Assembly: GCF_030272615.1 (NCBI RefSeq)
Contig: NC_081410.1
Location: 572,023,241 to 572,087,240 of the forward strand
Direction of reading: 5' to 3'
DNA from: Cryptomeria japonica
Taxonomy: Eukaryota; Streptophyta; Pinopsida; Cupressales; Cupressaceae
DNA: 64,000 nt
Shown: piece after piece, positions 12,340 through 25,208 of the stretch
Position numbering within the stretch: position 1 is the first letter of the stretch
How the letters are laid out: the number at the start of each line of letters is the position of its first letter
Translations under genes and position numbers: made by a program
The notes under the pieces: model-generated
Seen by the model: the letters and a program-made list of their open reading frames with translations, nothing else
What the model was told of the DNA's origin: nothing
Database searches by the model: none

Positions 12340-12783
12340 TTGGTGTAAATAAATATTCATTATGGATATTATTACACTTTACTTAACTTATGATAATGCA
12401 TCTCTTCGTAGTTTGGATTTGAGACACTTAGGGAAGTGTGCACATAGGGATATAGCTTGTAGGAGGAATTCCACCTTTTGTGGTCTTATTTTGCTGTTAC
12501 ACTCCACATTCGATAGGTCATCCACCTCTTGTGCAATATTATATTATTTCTCCTACCTACCCCTAGTATTTCTTACCTACCCTTGTTTCTCATTAAGCCA
12601 CATGTCATGATTGCATGCTTGTACATCCATATGGCCTTGCCTATATAAGCAGGCCTATATTCATTGTATTGGTGAATCCAGTTGATCATTTGCATATTGA
12701 TGAGAATACAGTTTGTTCTTGTCATTCTATTGTCTCTTTTTTTATGCTTTTCATTGTGCCCTTGATCTTGCCAAAATTTCACA
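12340..12783 (+). repeat. Element D 5' LTR
   Basis: A 444-bp LTR. The first two bases (TG of TGTTGG) appear lost relative to the 3' copy. A TATA box (TATATAAG) lies at 12642-12649. It ends TTTCACA before the primer-binding site. Confidence 0.88.
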
Positions 12784-12795
12784 TGGTATCAGAGC
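12784..12795 (+). other. Element D primer-binding site, cut off by element E
   Basis: TGGTATCAGAGC is the canonical Copia site complementary to initiator-Met tRNA. The TSD of element E (CCATT, 12795-12799) starts on its last base, so E separates it from D's leader by 7.7 kb. Confidence 0.9.
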
Positions 12796-12799
12796 CATT

Positions 12800-14277
12800 T
12801 GATAGTTCTGATACTTAAAGATAAATACAGATGCCAAGCTAATAAGATGAGAGGGGTGGGTGAATCATACAAACTTAATCTTCCATAAAAACATCAGATT
12901 AAACCTCGGTAACATATACTTTAGTAATATAACCAAAACTACTAAACATGCAAACTCAAAAGCATATAAACATCATAACACTCATAACACCAGATTTAAC
13001 GTGGAAACCCAAATAGGGAAAAACCATTGTGGGATTTTGGACCCACTAAGAAATATACTCTTCTAGAGTATGCTCAGTTAAAAGCAAATCCTGTTAAAGA
13101 TTACAAACACATTGCTAGATGTGACCCGGTTAAGGGATTTCCCTCAGATCTGTTAGGATCTTCACCTTGTTAAAGGATTTCAAACACTCAATTAGAATGT
13201 CACCTTGCTAGAGGGTTTTACAAATAAGACTATTAAGTCCACTCATTTAAGAGATTTTCTATCACTTCACAAAATAAGAGTAATAAAAATCTATCTGCAA
13301 CTTCACATCTAAAATGCTAAAGTAGATTCTTATTTGCTCAATATAATATAGATATAGAACTAATCTTGTCAATCTTCTGGGCTCTATACTTATTCAAACA
13401 GGTCTTTTAACTTCTTTGCTCGGTAATCTCTATGTAGCATCCCTGTGCATACACTTGCCCGCATACATTGTTTATCAGCAGTTCCTTATTTATAAACAAT
13501 TTGCCAACCACTTAATCTCCTTGATCACATTTCCCATGATCAATCATAGCCATCAGATCTTCAAACTTTGACTAGGTTCATTGTATCCTTCGATCTAAAA
13601 ACATTTTACCCCACCTTGGAACTTGCATACATTTCTTGGAACTTGTGCTAGGGTATTGCGGTTCAATCTGAGTTGTAGATCTTCTTGCCAATTTTCCTTT
13701 GCCATAGATTCTTTAACAAAATTCATTCACGGCATACCAATCATTTAATCATAGCCATCTCATCAGCTTCCTTCATTAAATAATGCTTTTATTCATTCAA
13801 TGCATTCTATTATTACTCAGTTGCAACTCGACAAATACTAAACTTCACTCAGTAGACATTCTGCCTTCATTAACCGACAGCGATAACCTTAGGGTTTACC
13901 GACTAGGTTCCTTAGGGTTTACCGACTAGGTTCTTTGCTCGGTAACATTGTATAGTATTAACCTTACAATCAATAACATATGTAGGATATCAAAACAATC
14001 TAAACATCATGATCTCATCATTTTCTAACTCAGTAATAGTTGCCCATTGAATAACTTATTCCTTCCCCTTATTCATCATATTCTTTCTGTGTCTTTTACC
14101 GACATCTTTATACTCATCAAATCATACTTCTCAAGATATGTCAACATCATACTGAATTAGAAAATCAATTTCTTGACATCAATGACAAAATAATAATATT
14201 AAGACAGTAAACATCCTTAATCAGTTTTATCCATAATCATCAACAAATTTCTCAATATCCTTATTGAAATGCCAACA
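12800..14277 (-). repeat. Element E 3' LTR (left copy)
   Basis: A 1478-bp copy matching 18959-20457. Small indels separate the copies, for example about 19-21 extra bases near 19330 in the right copy. A GCCAACA end repeats 29 bases further on at 14300-14306 (see findings). Confidence 0.9.
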
Positions 14278-14710
14278 ATCTCTCCTTATCTATTATAATG
14301 CCAACAATCTCCCCCTTTGGCATTGATGGCAAAACCAATTGATTTGACCTAATTGATTCGGATTGCTGTGAGATTCTAAAATACTGAAATGCTCTCCCCC
14401 TATCATCAGAATTCTCCCCCATACATTAGTCTTCTCCTCTTCTTCAGTCTTCTCCTCTTTTCTTTAGTCTTCTCCCCCTTTGACAACAATGCCAAAAAGT
14501 AAAGAACTAAAACATAATTTCTTCCTATATGAAGTGATTTCCTACTGTTATTTGTCAACTTAGTCTCGGTCAGAGCATTTTGTCATCTATTCCCGTTCCC
14601 TGTATTGTTTCCTGTACACCTTTAGAAAACATCCTAAAGTGTGTAAATCAACATCAACTCCTAAAAGATATTATGTAGAGTCATCGAATTGATGCTTTCA
14701 CTGAACTTGG
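14278..14710 (-). promoter_or_regulatory. Element E multiple polypurine tracts and 3' non-coding region
   Basis: On the minus strand G-rich tracts occur at about 14470-14480 (TCAAAGGGGGAG), 14413-14419, 14393-14400 and 14306-14318 (CCAAAGGGGGAGATTG). The first and last sit in similar CATTGTTG / CATCAATGCC phrases. The same layout is seen in F and G. Confidence 0.7.
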
Positions 14711-17700
14711 TCAGTGAGTAGAAGATAGGGGTAGGACCCCTATCTTACTTCTGAGATACTCAAAAGTGTCCCTTGGCAGTGGCTTGGTGAAGATATCTGC
14801 TATTTGTTCCTTTGTGCTAACATACTCCAACATCACTTTCTTCTCTTGAGCTTCTTCTCTAAGATAATGATATTTGATAGAGATGTGCTTTGTCTTAGAG
14901 TGCATAACAAGATTCTTTGAAATGTTAATGGTACTAGTATTGTCACAGAATATAGTTATTGGCTCAGTAACTTTCTCATTTATACCTTCCAATAGTTGTT
15001 TGATCCATGCTATGTTGGTACAATTCAATGTTGTAGCAACGTATTCAGCTTCTGCTGTTGACTGTGAAACACATCCTTGTTTCTTGCTAAGACAACTCAC
15101 TAGTCTTTCTCCTAAAAAGAAAGCTCCTCCACTTGTGCTTTTTTTGTCATCAATGTTGCCTGCCCAATCAGCATCAGTATAAACTTTTAAATCAAAATCA
15201 TTTCTTTTCTGATATACTAAGCCATAATCCTTAGTGCCTTTCAAGTATCTGAAAATTCTCTTGATTGTTGTCATGTTTGTTTCCTTCAGATCTGCAGAGA
15301 ATCTTGCAACTATACCTACTACATGTGCTCTGTCTGGCCTGCTGTGAACAACATATTGCAACTTTCTAATCATGGATTGGTAAAGTGTCTCATCAACAGA
15401 TGCAGATTCATCATTCTTTGATAGTTTACAGTTGGTAGTCATAGGAGTACTTACTGGTTTTGAATCCTCCATTCCAAATATCTTCAAGATTTCCTTTATG
15501 TACTTGGATTGAGTAATGAAAATCTCATCTTTCATTTGCAGTATCTGTAAACCTATAAAATACTTTATCTCACTGATTAATGACATCTCAAATTCTTTGC
15601 TCATTTCATTTCCAAAGTTCTTGCATAGAGAGTCATTCCGACAAAATATAATATCATCAACAAATATGGTTGAGATCAGTATTCCATTTTCATCATTCTT
15701 CATGTACATGTTACTGTTTTCACTTGTCCTTACAAAACCAATCTTGATTAAATAAGAGTGCAATCTTTCATACCATGCTCTAGGTGCTTGTTTCGGACCA
15801 TATAAAACTTTGTTCAATTTACATACTTGATCTTTATTCTTGTCTTCAGCGAATCCTTCAGGTTGTTCAATAAAAACTTCTTCTTCTAATATACTATTCA
15901 AAAATGTAGATTTGACATCCATTTGATATACCTTGAAATTCTTGTAAGCAGCATATGCCAACAATGTTCTTACTCCTTCAAGTCTTGCCACAGGTGCAAA
16001 AGTTTCACCATAATCAATTCCTTCTTCTTGGGCATAACCTTTGCAAACTAGTCCTGCTTTATTTTGAATGACCTCACCTTTTTCATTCAGCTTGTTTTTG
16101 AACATCCATTTTGTACCGATTACATTTTTGTCCTCCGGTCTTGGGACCAGTGTCCATGTATCATTCTTCTTGATTTGATCAATCTCTTCTGTCATAGCAT
16201 TTATCCAATCTTCACTGTTAAATGCCTCTTTCACTATTCTTGGTTCAAATTCAGATATCAGACATGTGTTCTGTCTCGGTTTGTTCCTTGTCATCACTGG
16301 ATCATCCTTATCTCCTATAATCTGACTTGATGCATGATGTCTTCTGACATATCTGGCTAATACAGGCTCGGTAGGCTATATATGATCTTCTTCATCACTT
16401 GGTAACTGGATATTTTCTTCATTTCCTTCTGCAGTTTTCTCGGTAGGACTTGTTGGTTGAACATAGACAAATTCATCATAATCTTCTGGTTCTTTGGATT
16501 TTCCTTCATCATTTCTTTCTGCAAATTCATCAATTTTCACATTTTCACTTTCTACTATTTTGTTAGATGATTTGATCAGACATTTAAATGCTTTACTTCT
16601 AGAAGAATAACCAAGAAATATTCTTTCTTCACTTTTCTGATCAAACTTGTCATTTCTATCATCCTTGTGTACATAGCATCTACTTCCAAAGAGTTTAAAA
16701 TAACTTACATAAGGTTTCTTGTCATACCAGATTTCATATGGTGTCTTCAAAGTACCTTTCTTCAGTTGTACTCGGTTCAGGGTGTAAACTGATGTGCTTA
16801 TTGCTTCTCTCCAAAATGTTTGTGGCACTTTCTTTTCAATCATCAGGGTTCTGGCACAATCCACAATAGATCTATTTCTTCTCTCAGCAATTCCATTTTG
16901 TTGTGGAGTTCTCGGTGCAGAGACTTGTCTTTTTATACCATGATCATTGCAGAATAAGTTGAACTCATCGGATGTGAACTCTCCTCCTCTATCTAATCTA
17001 AGACATTTCAGTTGTCTTCCTGTTTCATTTTCAACTCTTGCCTTGTACCATTTAACATTTGAAAAGCTTCTGATTTTTCTTTTAAAAACATTATTGACAT
17101 CATCCTTGAGTAATCATCCACAAATAATATGAAATATTTATCACCATAATAACTTTGAACTTTCATAGGACCACAAAGATCAGTGTGCTCAAGATCTAAA
17201 ATTCCCTTAGAGGTGTAGGACTTACTTGTAAAGCTCGATCTTGTCATTTTACCCATCTGGCATCTTTGACACATAGCATTCTCAGGTTTTTTAAGACTCG
17301 GTAGACCTCTTACTCGGTGCTTCTTGCTTATTTTGATCAGATTATCAAAATTTACATGACAAAACCTTTTATGCCATAACCAGGTATCATCTATCTTTGC
17401 ATACAAACATTTATTCCGAGTTGAGTCAAGGTGAAATGTGTTACCTTTTGTTTGTGTCCCGGTAGCAGCTAACTTTCTGTGCTTGTCATTAACTTTGACA
17501 ATTCCTTTATGAAATTCTATTCGGTATCCTATATTGTTTAGTTGTGCTACACTCAACAAATTGTATTTCAAACCTTCAACCCAATAAACATCATTGCATC
17601 TTGCATTATCAAGAAGTGTTATGGATCCTTTACCTTTTACTGGACATGGTGCATCATTACCAAATCTTACATAGCCTCCACCATAGTCTTCTAACATAAC

Positions 17701-18890
17701 AAACTTGTGTTTATCACCTGTCATGTGATGTGAGCATCCACTATCTATGATCCAAGAATCATTAGTATTTATGTGAGATATTAGGGCTTTTTCTTCATAC
17801 CTTTCTTCATCTAATCCATCTTTGATAGCCACATAAACTACTTCCTCTGTATCAGTTTCATCTGATTAATCATCATTGGATTCCTCATCGGCTAATAAGC
17901 ATGACTTTCTATCTCTTCTTCTGAAGTTTCGGTGTCCTCTGTAATGATTATCTTTCTATCATCTCGGTAATCTCTCTTTTCAGTAGATTCTTTGTCAGGA
18001 CAATTAGAAGCCATATGTCCCATCTTTTCACAATTGAAACATTTCAAAGGTAGTTTTCCTTTATACTTACCTTTGCCTCTCGGTAACCTTTTGGCTAAAA
18101 GTGCTTCAAACTCTTCTTGCTTTCTGATTTCCTCATACAATTTGTGTACTTTCTCCATGTTCTTGCGAAATCTTTCACTTGCTCCACTGTGATCCCCTTT
18201 AGTGTACTTACTCATTCTATCATTGTAATCATCAGATTCACCAATATGAAAAGAACTAAATGCAAATTCAACTTTATTTACTGATGACCCACTGTTATCA
18301 AAGTTACTTAACTCAAATGCATGTAGCTTACCAATAGTAGCATCTAAAGAAACTAGCATATTGGGTACAGACCTCAATTAATTGATTGTAGAGACTCGGA
18401 TTGCATAAGCCGGTAGAAGGGTTCTTAACAACTTACTTGTTATATCCTTTTCTTCAATAGTTCCACCTGCTCCTTTGATTTGATTGACAATCTCCTTTAG
18501 TCTTGTATTGTATTGGGTTATGTTCTCACCTTCATTCATCCTCATAGATTCAAGTTGTCCTCTTAGACTATCCACTTTTTCTCTTTGAACATGTTCATCT
18601 CCTCCATACACAGATATGAGCTTGTCCCACATTTCCTTTGCATCATTGCAGCCTTCTAGATCATTAAACTCTGAATCGGTCAATGCAGATGTTATTTCAA
18701 TCATTGCTTAAATATGTTCTTGCTTTGCCTTTATCTCTTCCATTGTCAATGGATAGGTGCTCGATGTGATGAAATCATTCTCCAGATAATATAAAACATA
18801 TTCTCCAACTCCTGATAGGTGCAGCTTCATCCTTTTCTGCCATGTAGAGAAACTTGACTTGTTCAGCTTCGATGCATCCCTCTTATACAT
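14711..18890 (-). pseudogene. Element E gag-pol polyprotein, broken Copia type
   Basis: The start is ATG 18890 (MYKRDASKLNKSSFSTWQ), about 60 bases after the primer-binding site. In order: gag (18890-18050) with zinc knuckle CFNCEKMGHMASNC; protease WIIDSGCSHHMTG near 17740; gag-pre-integrase with an HxnCxxC finger near 17250-17350; integrase with HTDLCGPM, LRLDRGGEF and PQQNGIAERRNR; reverse transcriptase (from about 16240) with FVDDII; RNase H with YTDADWAG and STAEAEYVA; end at 14711. Breaks: TAA near 18708, TAA near 18378, a frameshift near 17900, a frameshift near 17055 and a TAG near 16376. Apart from these the protein is complete. Confidence 0.93.
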
Positions 18891-18943
18891 CTTTGGATCT
18901 TTTCCTCAAGTACCTTTAAACTTTTTTTTCTTCCGGAGTCCAA

Positions 18944-18958
18944 AGCTCTGATACCAAT
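18944..18958 (-). other. Element E primer-binding site
   Basis: On the minus strand ATTGGTATCAGAGCT follows the 5' LTR end (ACTATCA). It is the standard Copia initiator-Met site. Confidence 0.85.
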
Positions 18959-20457
18959 TGATAGTTCTGATACTTAAAGATAAGTACAGATGCCAAACTA
19001 ATAAGATGAGATGGAGGGGGGTGAATCATACAAACTTAATCTTCCATAAAAACATCAGATTCAACCTCGGTAACATATACTTGAGTAATATAACCAAAAC
19101 TGCTAAACATGCAAACTCAAAAGCATATAAACATCATAACACTCATAACACCAGATTTAACGTGGAAACCCAAATAGGGAAAAACCACTGTGGGATTTCG
19201 GACCCACTAAGAAATATACTCTTCTAGAGTATGCTCAGTTAAAAGCAAATCCTGTTAAAGATTACAAACACATTGCTAGATGTGACCCAGTTAAGGGATT
19301 TCCCTCAGATCTATTAGGATCTTCACCTTGTTAGAAGTGACCTTGTTAAAGGATTTCAAACACTCAATCAGAATGTCACCTTGCTAGAGGGTTTTACAAA
19401 TAAGACTGTTAAGTCCACTCGGTTAAGAGATTTTCTGTCACTTCACAAAATAAGAGTAATAAAAATCTATCTACAACTTCACATCTAAAATGCTAAAGCA
19501 GATTCTTATTTGCTCAATACAATATAGACATAGAACTAATCTTGTCCTTTTGTTGGGCTCTATACTCTGTTATTCAAATAGGTCTTTTAACTTCTTTGCT
19601 CGGTAATCACTATGTAGCATCCCTGTGCATACACTTGCCCGCATACATTGTTTATCAACAGTTCCTTATTTATAAACAATTTGCCAACCACTTAATCTCC
19701 TTGATCACATTTCCCATGATCAATCATAGCCATTAGATCTTCAAACTTTGACTAGGTTCATTGTATCCTTCGATCTGAAAACCTTTTACCCCACCTTGGA
19801 ACTTGCACACATTTCTTGGAACTTGTGCTAGGGTATTGCGGTTCAATCTGAGCTGTAGATCTTCCTGCCGATTTTCCTTTGCCATAGATTCTTTAACAAA
19901 CTTCATTCACGGCATACCAATCATTTAATCATAGCCAGCTCATTAGCTTCCTTCATTAAATAAAGCTTTTATTCATTCAATGCATTCTGTTATTACTCGG
20001 TTGCAACTCAATAAATACTAAACTTCACTCAATAGACATTCTGCCTTCATTAACTGATAGCGATAACCTTAGGGTTTACCAACTAGGTTCCTTAGGGTTT
20101 ACCGACTAGGTTCTTTGCTCGGTAACATAGTATAGTATTAACCTTACAATCAATAACATATGTAGGATATCAAAACAATCTAAACATCATAATCTCATCA
20201 TTGTCTAACTTGGTAATAGTTGCCCATTGAATAACTTATTCCTTCCCCTTATTCATCATATTCTTTTTGTGTCTTTTACCGACATCTTTATACTCATCAA
20301 ATCATACTTCTCAAGATATGGCAACATCATACTGAATTAGAAAATCAATTTCTTGACATCAATGACAAAATAATAATATTAAGACAGTAAACATCCTTAA
20401 TCAGTTTTATCCATAATCATCATCAACCTTCTCAATATCCTTATTGAAATGCCAACA
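18959..20457 (-). repeat. Element E 5' LTR (right copy)
   Basis: The 1499-bp partner of 12800-14277. A TATA-like word lies at 19667-19675 (minus-strand TTATAAATAA). Confidence 0.9.
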
Positions 20458-20462
20458 CCATT

Positions 20463-21484
20463 GGGGCTTCATTGATTGGTTTTTGGAGACATCTTGGAAG
20501 GTTTCTATTTTTGGATTTGAGGAATTGCGCTTTTTGGAGGCATCTTAGAGCGTTTTTGACTTCACCATTGCGTTTGAGAGGCTGTTTCCATAAAAATCGA
20601 GTATAAACTCGACCTATTTTCCTGAAATTTTTTGCCCAATTCGGGTAGTACGGTACAAAATTTTTCAGATTTCCAAAAAAAAAAAAAAAAATTTTTTTTT
20701 TGAAATTTGAAAAAAATATATTTTTTGAAATTTTTTTTGGAGTTCGTACCTTCTACCCAGTTAGAAGTGCTCAGTTAGCGCCTAGGTAGTAGCACCCAGC
20801 CAACTTTTGCCCAGTCAGCGCCCAGTCAGCATTTTCTTTGGAAATTTTTATACCCCTCTCCGTTGAGCAGTTTGGTTTTTTGGGTCAACTTTGGAGGCCC
20901 ATAACTTGCTCAATTTTGCTCCTTTTTGGGTGCAAATTTTTTTGATTTGGGATAATTTTTTGTGCTCTTCACAGTGGTGTGGTTATTTTCTAGTTTTAGT
21001 GCACAAGGTTTTCAGAATTTTTAGATTCTCTCAGCTGTACCTGTCCAATCCTTAATTCTGCAACTTCAAAGGCCTCGTTTGAGCTCATACGACCTCCTGT
21101 TCAGGTGCTGTTTTTTTTAAAGTGCATGTTTTTTTGTCTACTTTCATAATCTATGATCAGATTTTAGATATTTTTAGTGGAAATTGTACTTTCAGATATT
21201 GGTCTTATTTGGCCTATTTGGTACTTGTAAATTGCTTGGATCTTAGTTTATATCTCTTGCACTATTAGTTTGAGTCTTCTTTGGCCTTATTAAGGTAGTT
21301 GAAAAATTGAAATCAAAAGTCCACTTTACCATTTTTTGCAAGTGGCCCATTGTACACGCACTAAGTATAAAGTGCCAAATCATCACATTTGGGGGGGTTC
21401 TTTGATTGAGTGGATTTGGGGGGGGGGGGCGGTGTCTTGTGTTATTGTGCCTCTCTTTCCTTGTGCTCTTTCATTTTTGTTGCA
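20463..21484 (+). other. Element D 5' leader, continued
   Basis: About 1 kb of non-coding leader between the E insertion and D gag. It holds an A-run meeting a T-run (about 20676-20702, a potential simple hairpin), repeated CCCAGTCAGC words near 20800-20830, and two G runs just upstream of gag (about 21390 and 21418). No supported ORF. Confidence 0.5.
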
Positions 21485-22156
21485 ATGAGTCCTCATAAAT
21501 TTCCACCTTTAACTTCACATAATTATGCATCATGGAAAATTAAAGTATGGAGCAAATTAATGGAAAAAGGTCTCACACATTACATAGATGGAACAATAGC
21601 AGCACCACTTGATCCTAAGGATGATCCTAATGCTTAGTTATAATGGCTCACTAAGAATTGCATGGCTCTTGGAACTTTGTGCAAGTATGTATCAGATGAT
21701 CTCATCTTTCATATTGAAAAGTGTACTACAATCAAAGATGCTTGGGATATGTTTCAAAAATTGTATGGTCAAGTTGATGAAATTAGAGGTTGTAAGATTG
21801 AAAATGAGCTCACCAAATTGGATCCCAAGAGTTTTGATACAATCCAAAATTATGTCACCAAAGCAAATGAGCTAAGAGCAAAGCTTAAAGATTGTGGAAT
21901 TGACAAAAATGATGCTCAGTTGATATTTAACTTGTTGGACAAGCTTGCACCAAAATATGTAGCATTTGTGTCTAGCTTCCAAACTCATCGTTTGACAGTG
22001 GGGAGTTCCTATGCTATGCCTTCATTTGATGCTTTCATAGAAATGTTGATATTGGAACAATCTAAGTTGTTGAACATGGGGCCTCTCAAGTCTTCAAAGG
22101 CCAAGCCTTTGATGGCTAATCAAGGGAATCAAGGAGGTCTAGGCAAAGGAACTTGA
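21485..22156 (+). pseudogene. Element D gag (Copia type), truncated
   Basis: ATG 21485 opens MSPHKFPPLTSHNYASWKIK, a typical Copia gag N-terminus, and runs through the UBN2-type helical region (AWDMFQKLYG, ELRAKLKDCG, LLDKLAPKY). Two stops (TAG, TAA) fall close together near 21637, both possible Gln-codon changes. The ORF ends at 22156 and is followed at once by the gag-pre-integrase region, so the zinc knuckle and protease are missing. Confidence 0.85.
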
Positions 22157-22159
22157 TGA

Positions 22160-24940
22160 TGATGCCTTGGTAGCAATGGGACAAGTCAATGCCAACTCAA
22201 GGCTTTATTCATTCTCCCACTTTGTGCCAAGTTCACCTTCTAGGGCCTTTCTTACTCATTCAAATTCAGAAAGTAAGATATGGCATGAGCGGTTTGGTCA
22301 CCTCAACTACCATTATTTTCAGCAGCTCAACATGAAAGACATGGTCATAGGTCTACCTCAAATCAGTTTTTCAGAGGGTGTATGTTCAGGTTGTTCCATG
22401 GGCAAGCATCCTGAGGAGAAGTTTGATAAGGGGAAAGCTTGGAGAGCTTTGGAAGTTCTTCAACTTGTTCACATTGATGTAGCAGGTCCATTTCCAACAC
22501 CTTCATTTACCAAAGCCCGCTATGTCCTCACCTTAATTGATGACTACTCCCGCTTCACTTGGGTCTACTTTCTCATTCATAAGAGGGAAGTATTTGACAG
22601 ATTTGATGACTTCAAGACTCGTGTGGAGAAGCAATCCGGGAAAGTGGTCAAGGTTCTTCACACAGATAACGGAAGGAAATATCTGAACAAGAGACTTGAG
22701 GATTATTGTACATTTGAGGGGATTGATCTTCAACATTCTGTTGCATACACTCCACAGCAAAACAGAGTTACAGAACGCAAGAATAGAACTCTCAAAGAAA
22801 TGGCTAGCTGTATGATACATGCATGTTCTCTTGATCCCACCTTTTGGGCAAAGGCTATCAGTTGTGCCACACACATCCAGAATCGAGTTCCTCACAAAGC
22901 CTTGCAAGGTATTACTCCTTTTGAGGCTTGGACTGGTAGGAAACCAATTTTTCAGACATTTTAGAGTCTTTGGGTGTCCAGTATGGGCTCACATACCTCC
23001 ACAAAAACACAAGGCATTGGAACCTCAGAGTCGGCCTTGCATATTTGTTGGATATCCTGAGGGTGTTAAGGCATATATATTGATGGATCCTGAGACACAA
23101 GAGGTGTTCATTGAGAGGAGTGTTCACTTTGAGGAAAGCTCTCCTAGCTTAGCCTCTCTACCTCCTCCACCTTCCTCCATTGTGGATAGTGATGACAATG
23201 ATTCAGATGATGAGACAACTTCAAATCCGACTCGCAGGGTCCACATGCAGTTGAGGAGCCTCATTCTCCACCTCCACCTAGACCTTGTTGGGCTCGACAA
23301 ACACTTGTGTCTGCGGGTTCTCTTGTTGGGGATCCTTCAGATACATAGAGGACTCGATCACAACATCAGGATCTTCCACATGCATTCATTGCTACCACTT
23401 CTGATCCACAGACATTTTGGGAAGCATCGAGGGTTCCTAAGTGGGACCAAGCTATGGAGGAAGAGTATATTTCCTTGATGAGGAACAACACATGCGATTT
23501 AGTCCATCTCCCTAAGGGGAGAAAGTTGGTTCAATGTAAGTGGATCTATCGGACCAAGTTTGCAGTGGATGGTAGTGTGGATAAGTATAAGGCTCGGCTT
23601 GTTGTGAAAGGTTTCTCTCAAGTTGCAGGTGTTGACTATACTGAGACCTTTGCACCCATAACCAAGATGAACTCCATTTTCTTGACACTTGCTATTGTTG
23701 TAGCTCATGGTTGGGCTATACATCAGATGGATGTGAAGAGTGTTTTTCTTCATGGTGATCTTGATGAGGAGATTTATATGGAGCAACCATAGGGTTTCAT
23801 CCAGGATACTTCCTTGGTTTGCAGACTAAGGAAATCTCTCTATGGCCTTAAGCAGGCCCCCAGGGCTTGGTACGCCAAGATGGATTCCTTTCTTCTCTCA
23901 TCAGGGTTCACCAGGTGTCATTCCAATCCGAATGTCTACATTTTGTGAAAGGATGACTCTCACTTGATACTTGTGCTCTATGTTGATGATTTGATCATTA
24001 CAGGGAGCACCACACCCATCATTAGCATGGTCAAATCTGCTTTGCATGAAAGATTTTCTATGACTGACTTGGGTCTTTACACTACTTTCTCGGGATAGAG
24101 ATTTCATAGTCACCTTCCAAGATTACACTATTGCAGCCCAAGTATGCTCTTGATCTACTTGCACGCTTTCATATGGCTGATTGTAAGCGTGCACCGACTC
24201 CCTTTCTTTCAGGAGTCAAGCTTGAGGCTTAGTGTTCTTCTCCACTAGTTGATGCCACATTGTATCGTCAGCTTGTGGGTAGTCTCATCTACTTGACTCA
24301 TACACGCCCTGATATTTCATTTGCAGTTGGCATGGTTTCCCACTTCATGCAGGAACCACATGAGCTTCATTGGAAAGCCGCCAAACGCATCCTTCATTAC
24401 ATCCAGGGTACACATCACTATGGGATTCACTATGCAATAAGCACAGGACTTCACTTGGTTGGTTACACAGACTCTGATTGGGCTGGCGATCTTGACGATC
24501 ATAAGTCTACTTCAGGTTATAGTTTTCACCTTGGTTCATGCCCCATTTGTTGGCAGAGCAAGAAGCAGCATGCTATTGCTCTCTCTTCGACTGAGGCTGA
24601 GTATCGAGGAGCTGTTAACACAGTGACTGAGACCATTTGGCTTCAGCAGATTCTCATAGAGTTTGGGTTCACCACTCCACGGCCAACAGTTCTACATTGC
24701 AACAATCAGAGTGCTATTGCAATCTCAAAGAACTCGGTCCAGAAATAGCGGACCAAACACATTGAGATTCATATGCACTATATCCGAGAGCTGATTCAGG
24801 AGTAGGTCATTGATTTGCAGTATTGTCCTACAATAGAGCAGGTTGCAAACATATTCACCAAACCTTTCACCGAGAATAAGTTATAGCAGTTGCGAGCTCT
24901 CTTGGGGGTACAAGATGTGTCATTAGGGGGGGTTAGCTGA
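22160..24940 (+). pseudogene. Element D pol: integrase, reverse transcriptase, RNase H (broken)
   Basis: Gag-pre-integrase (WHERFGHLNYHYF, CSGCSMGK) at about 22280-22410; integrase with VHIDVAGPF, LHTDNGRKY and TPQQNRVTERKNR up to 22964; a frameshift near 22964; reverse transcriptase from about 23454 with KWIYRTKF, QMDVKSVFLHGDL, LYGLKQAPRAWY and YVDDLIITG near 23990; a frameshift near 24080; RNase H with YTDSDWAGD, STEAEYRG and a C-terminal NIFTKPFTE; end at 24940. Stops include EQP*GF at 23790, TGA near 23947, and TAGs near 24102, 24228, 24747, 24803 and 24885. The order and motifs are Copia; the protease is absent. Confidence 0.9.
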
Positions 24941-25208
24941 CTTCTCCTTCCTCTGTTATGGGGGATACTTTTTCCTCTTTGAGGTTTTGTCCTTCTTCTC
25001 TGAGAGTTCTTTTGTACATTCATCTCTCTTTTGGGGGGGAGTTTTTTCCCACTGGGTTTTTTCCCTTTCTCTGTTTGTGGGAGATTGCATTGCATAGTTT
25101 TCCTTGCATTTGCATATTGTACATGGGTACCTATCATGGCCTTGTAGCTAGGAGCCATCTTGCATTGTTGACTTGAGTCTTCATTCCCTAAGTTGCACTT
25201 AAGGGGGG

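Larger units (their letters stand above)
12800..20457 (-). mobile_element. Element E: Copia (Sirevirus-like) LTR retrotransposon
   Basis: The plus-strand ends are TGATAGTTC...GCCAACA with exact TSD CCATT at 12795-12799 and 20458-20462. The right LTR (18959-20457) is the 5' LTR, since the primer-binding site and gag adjoin it. The internal region holds a full set of gag, protease, integrase, reverse transcriptase and RNase H motifs in Copia order. Several purine tracts before the 3' LTR suggest the Sirevirus lineage (inference). Three stops and two frameshifts disable it. Confidence 0.93.
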
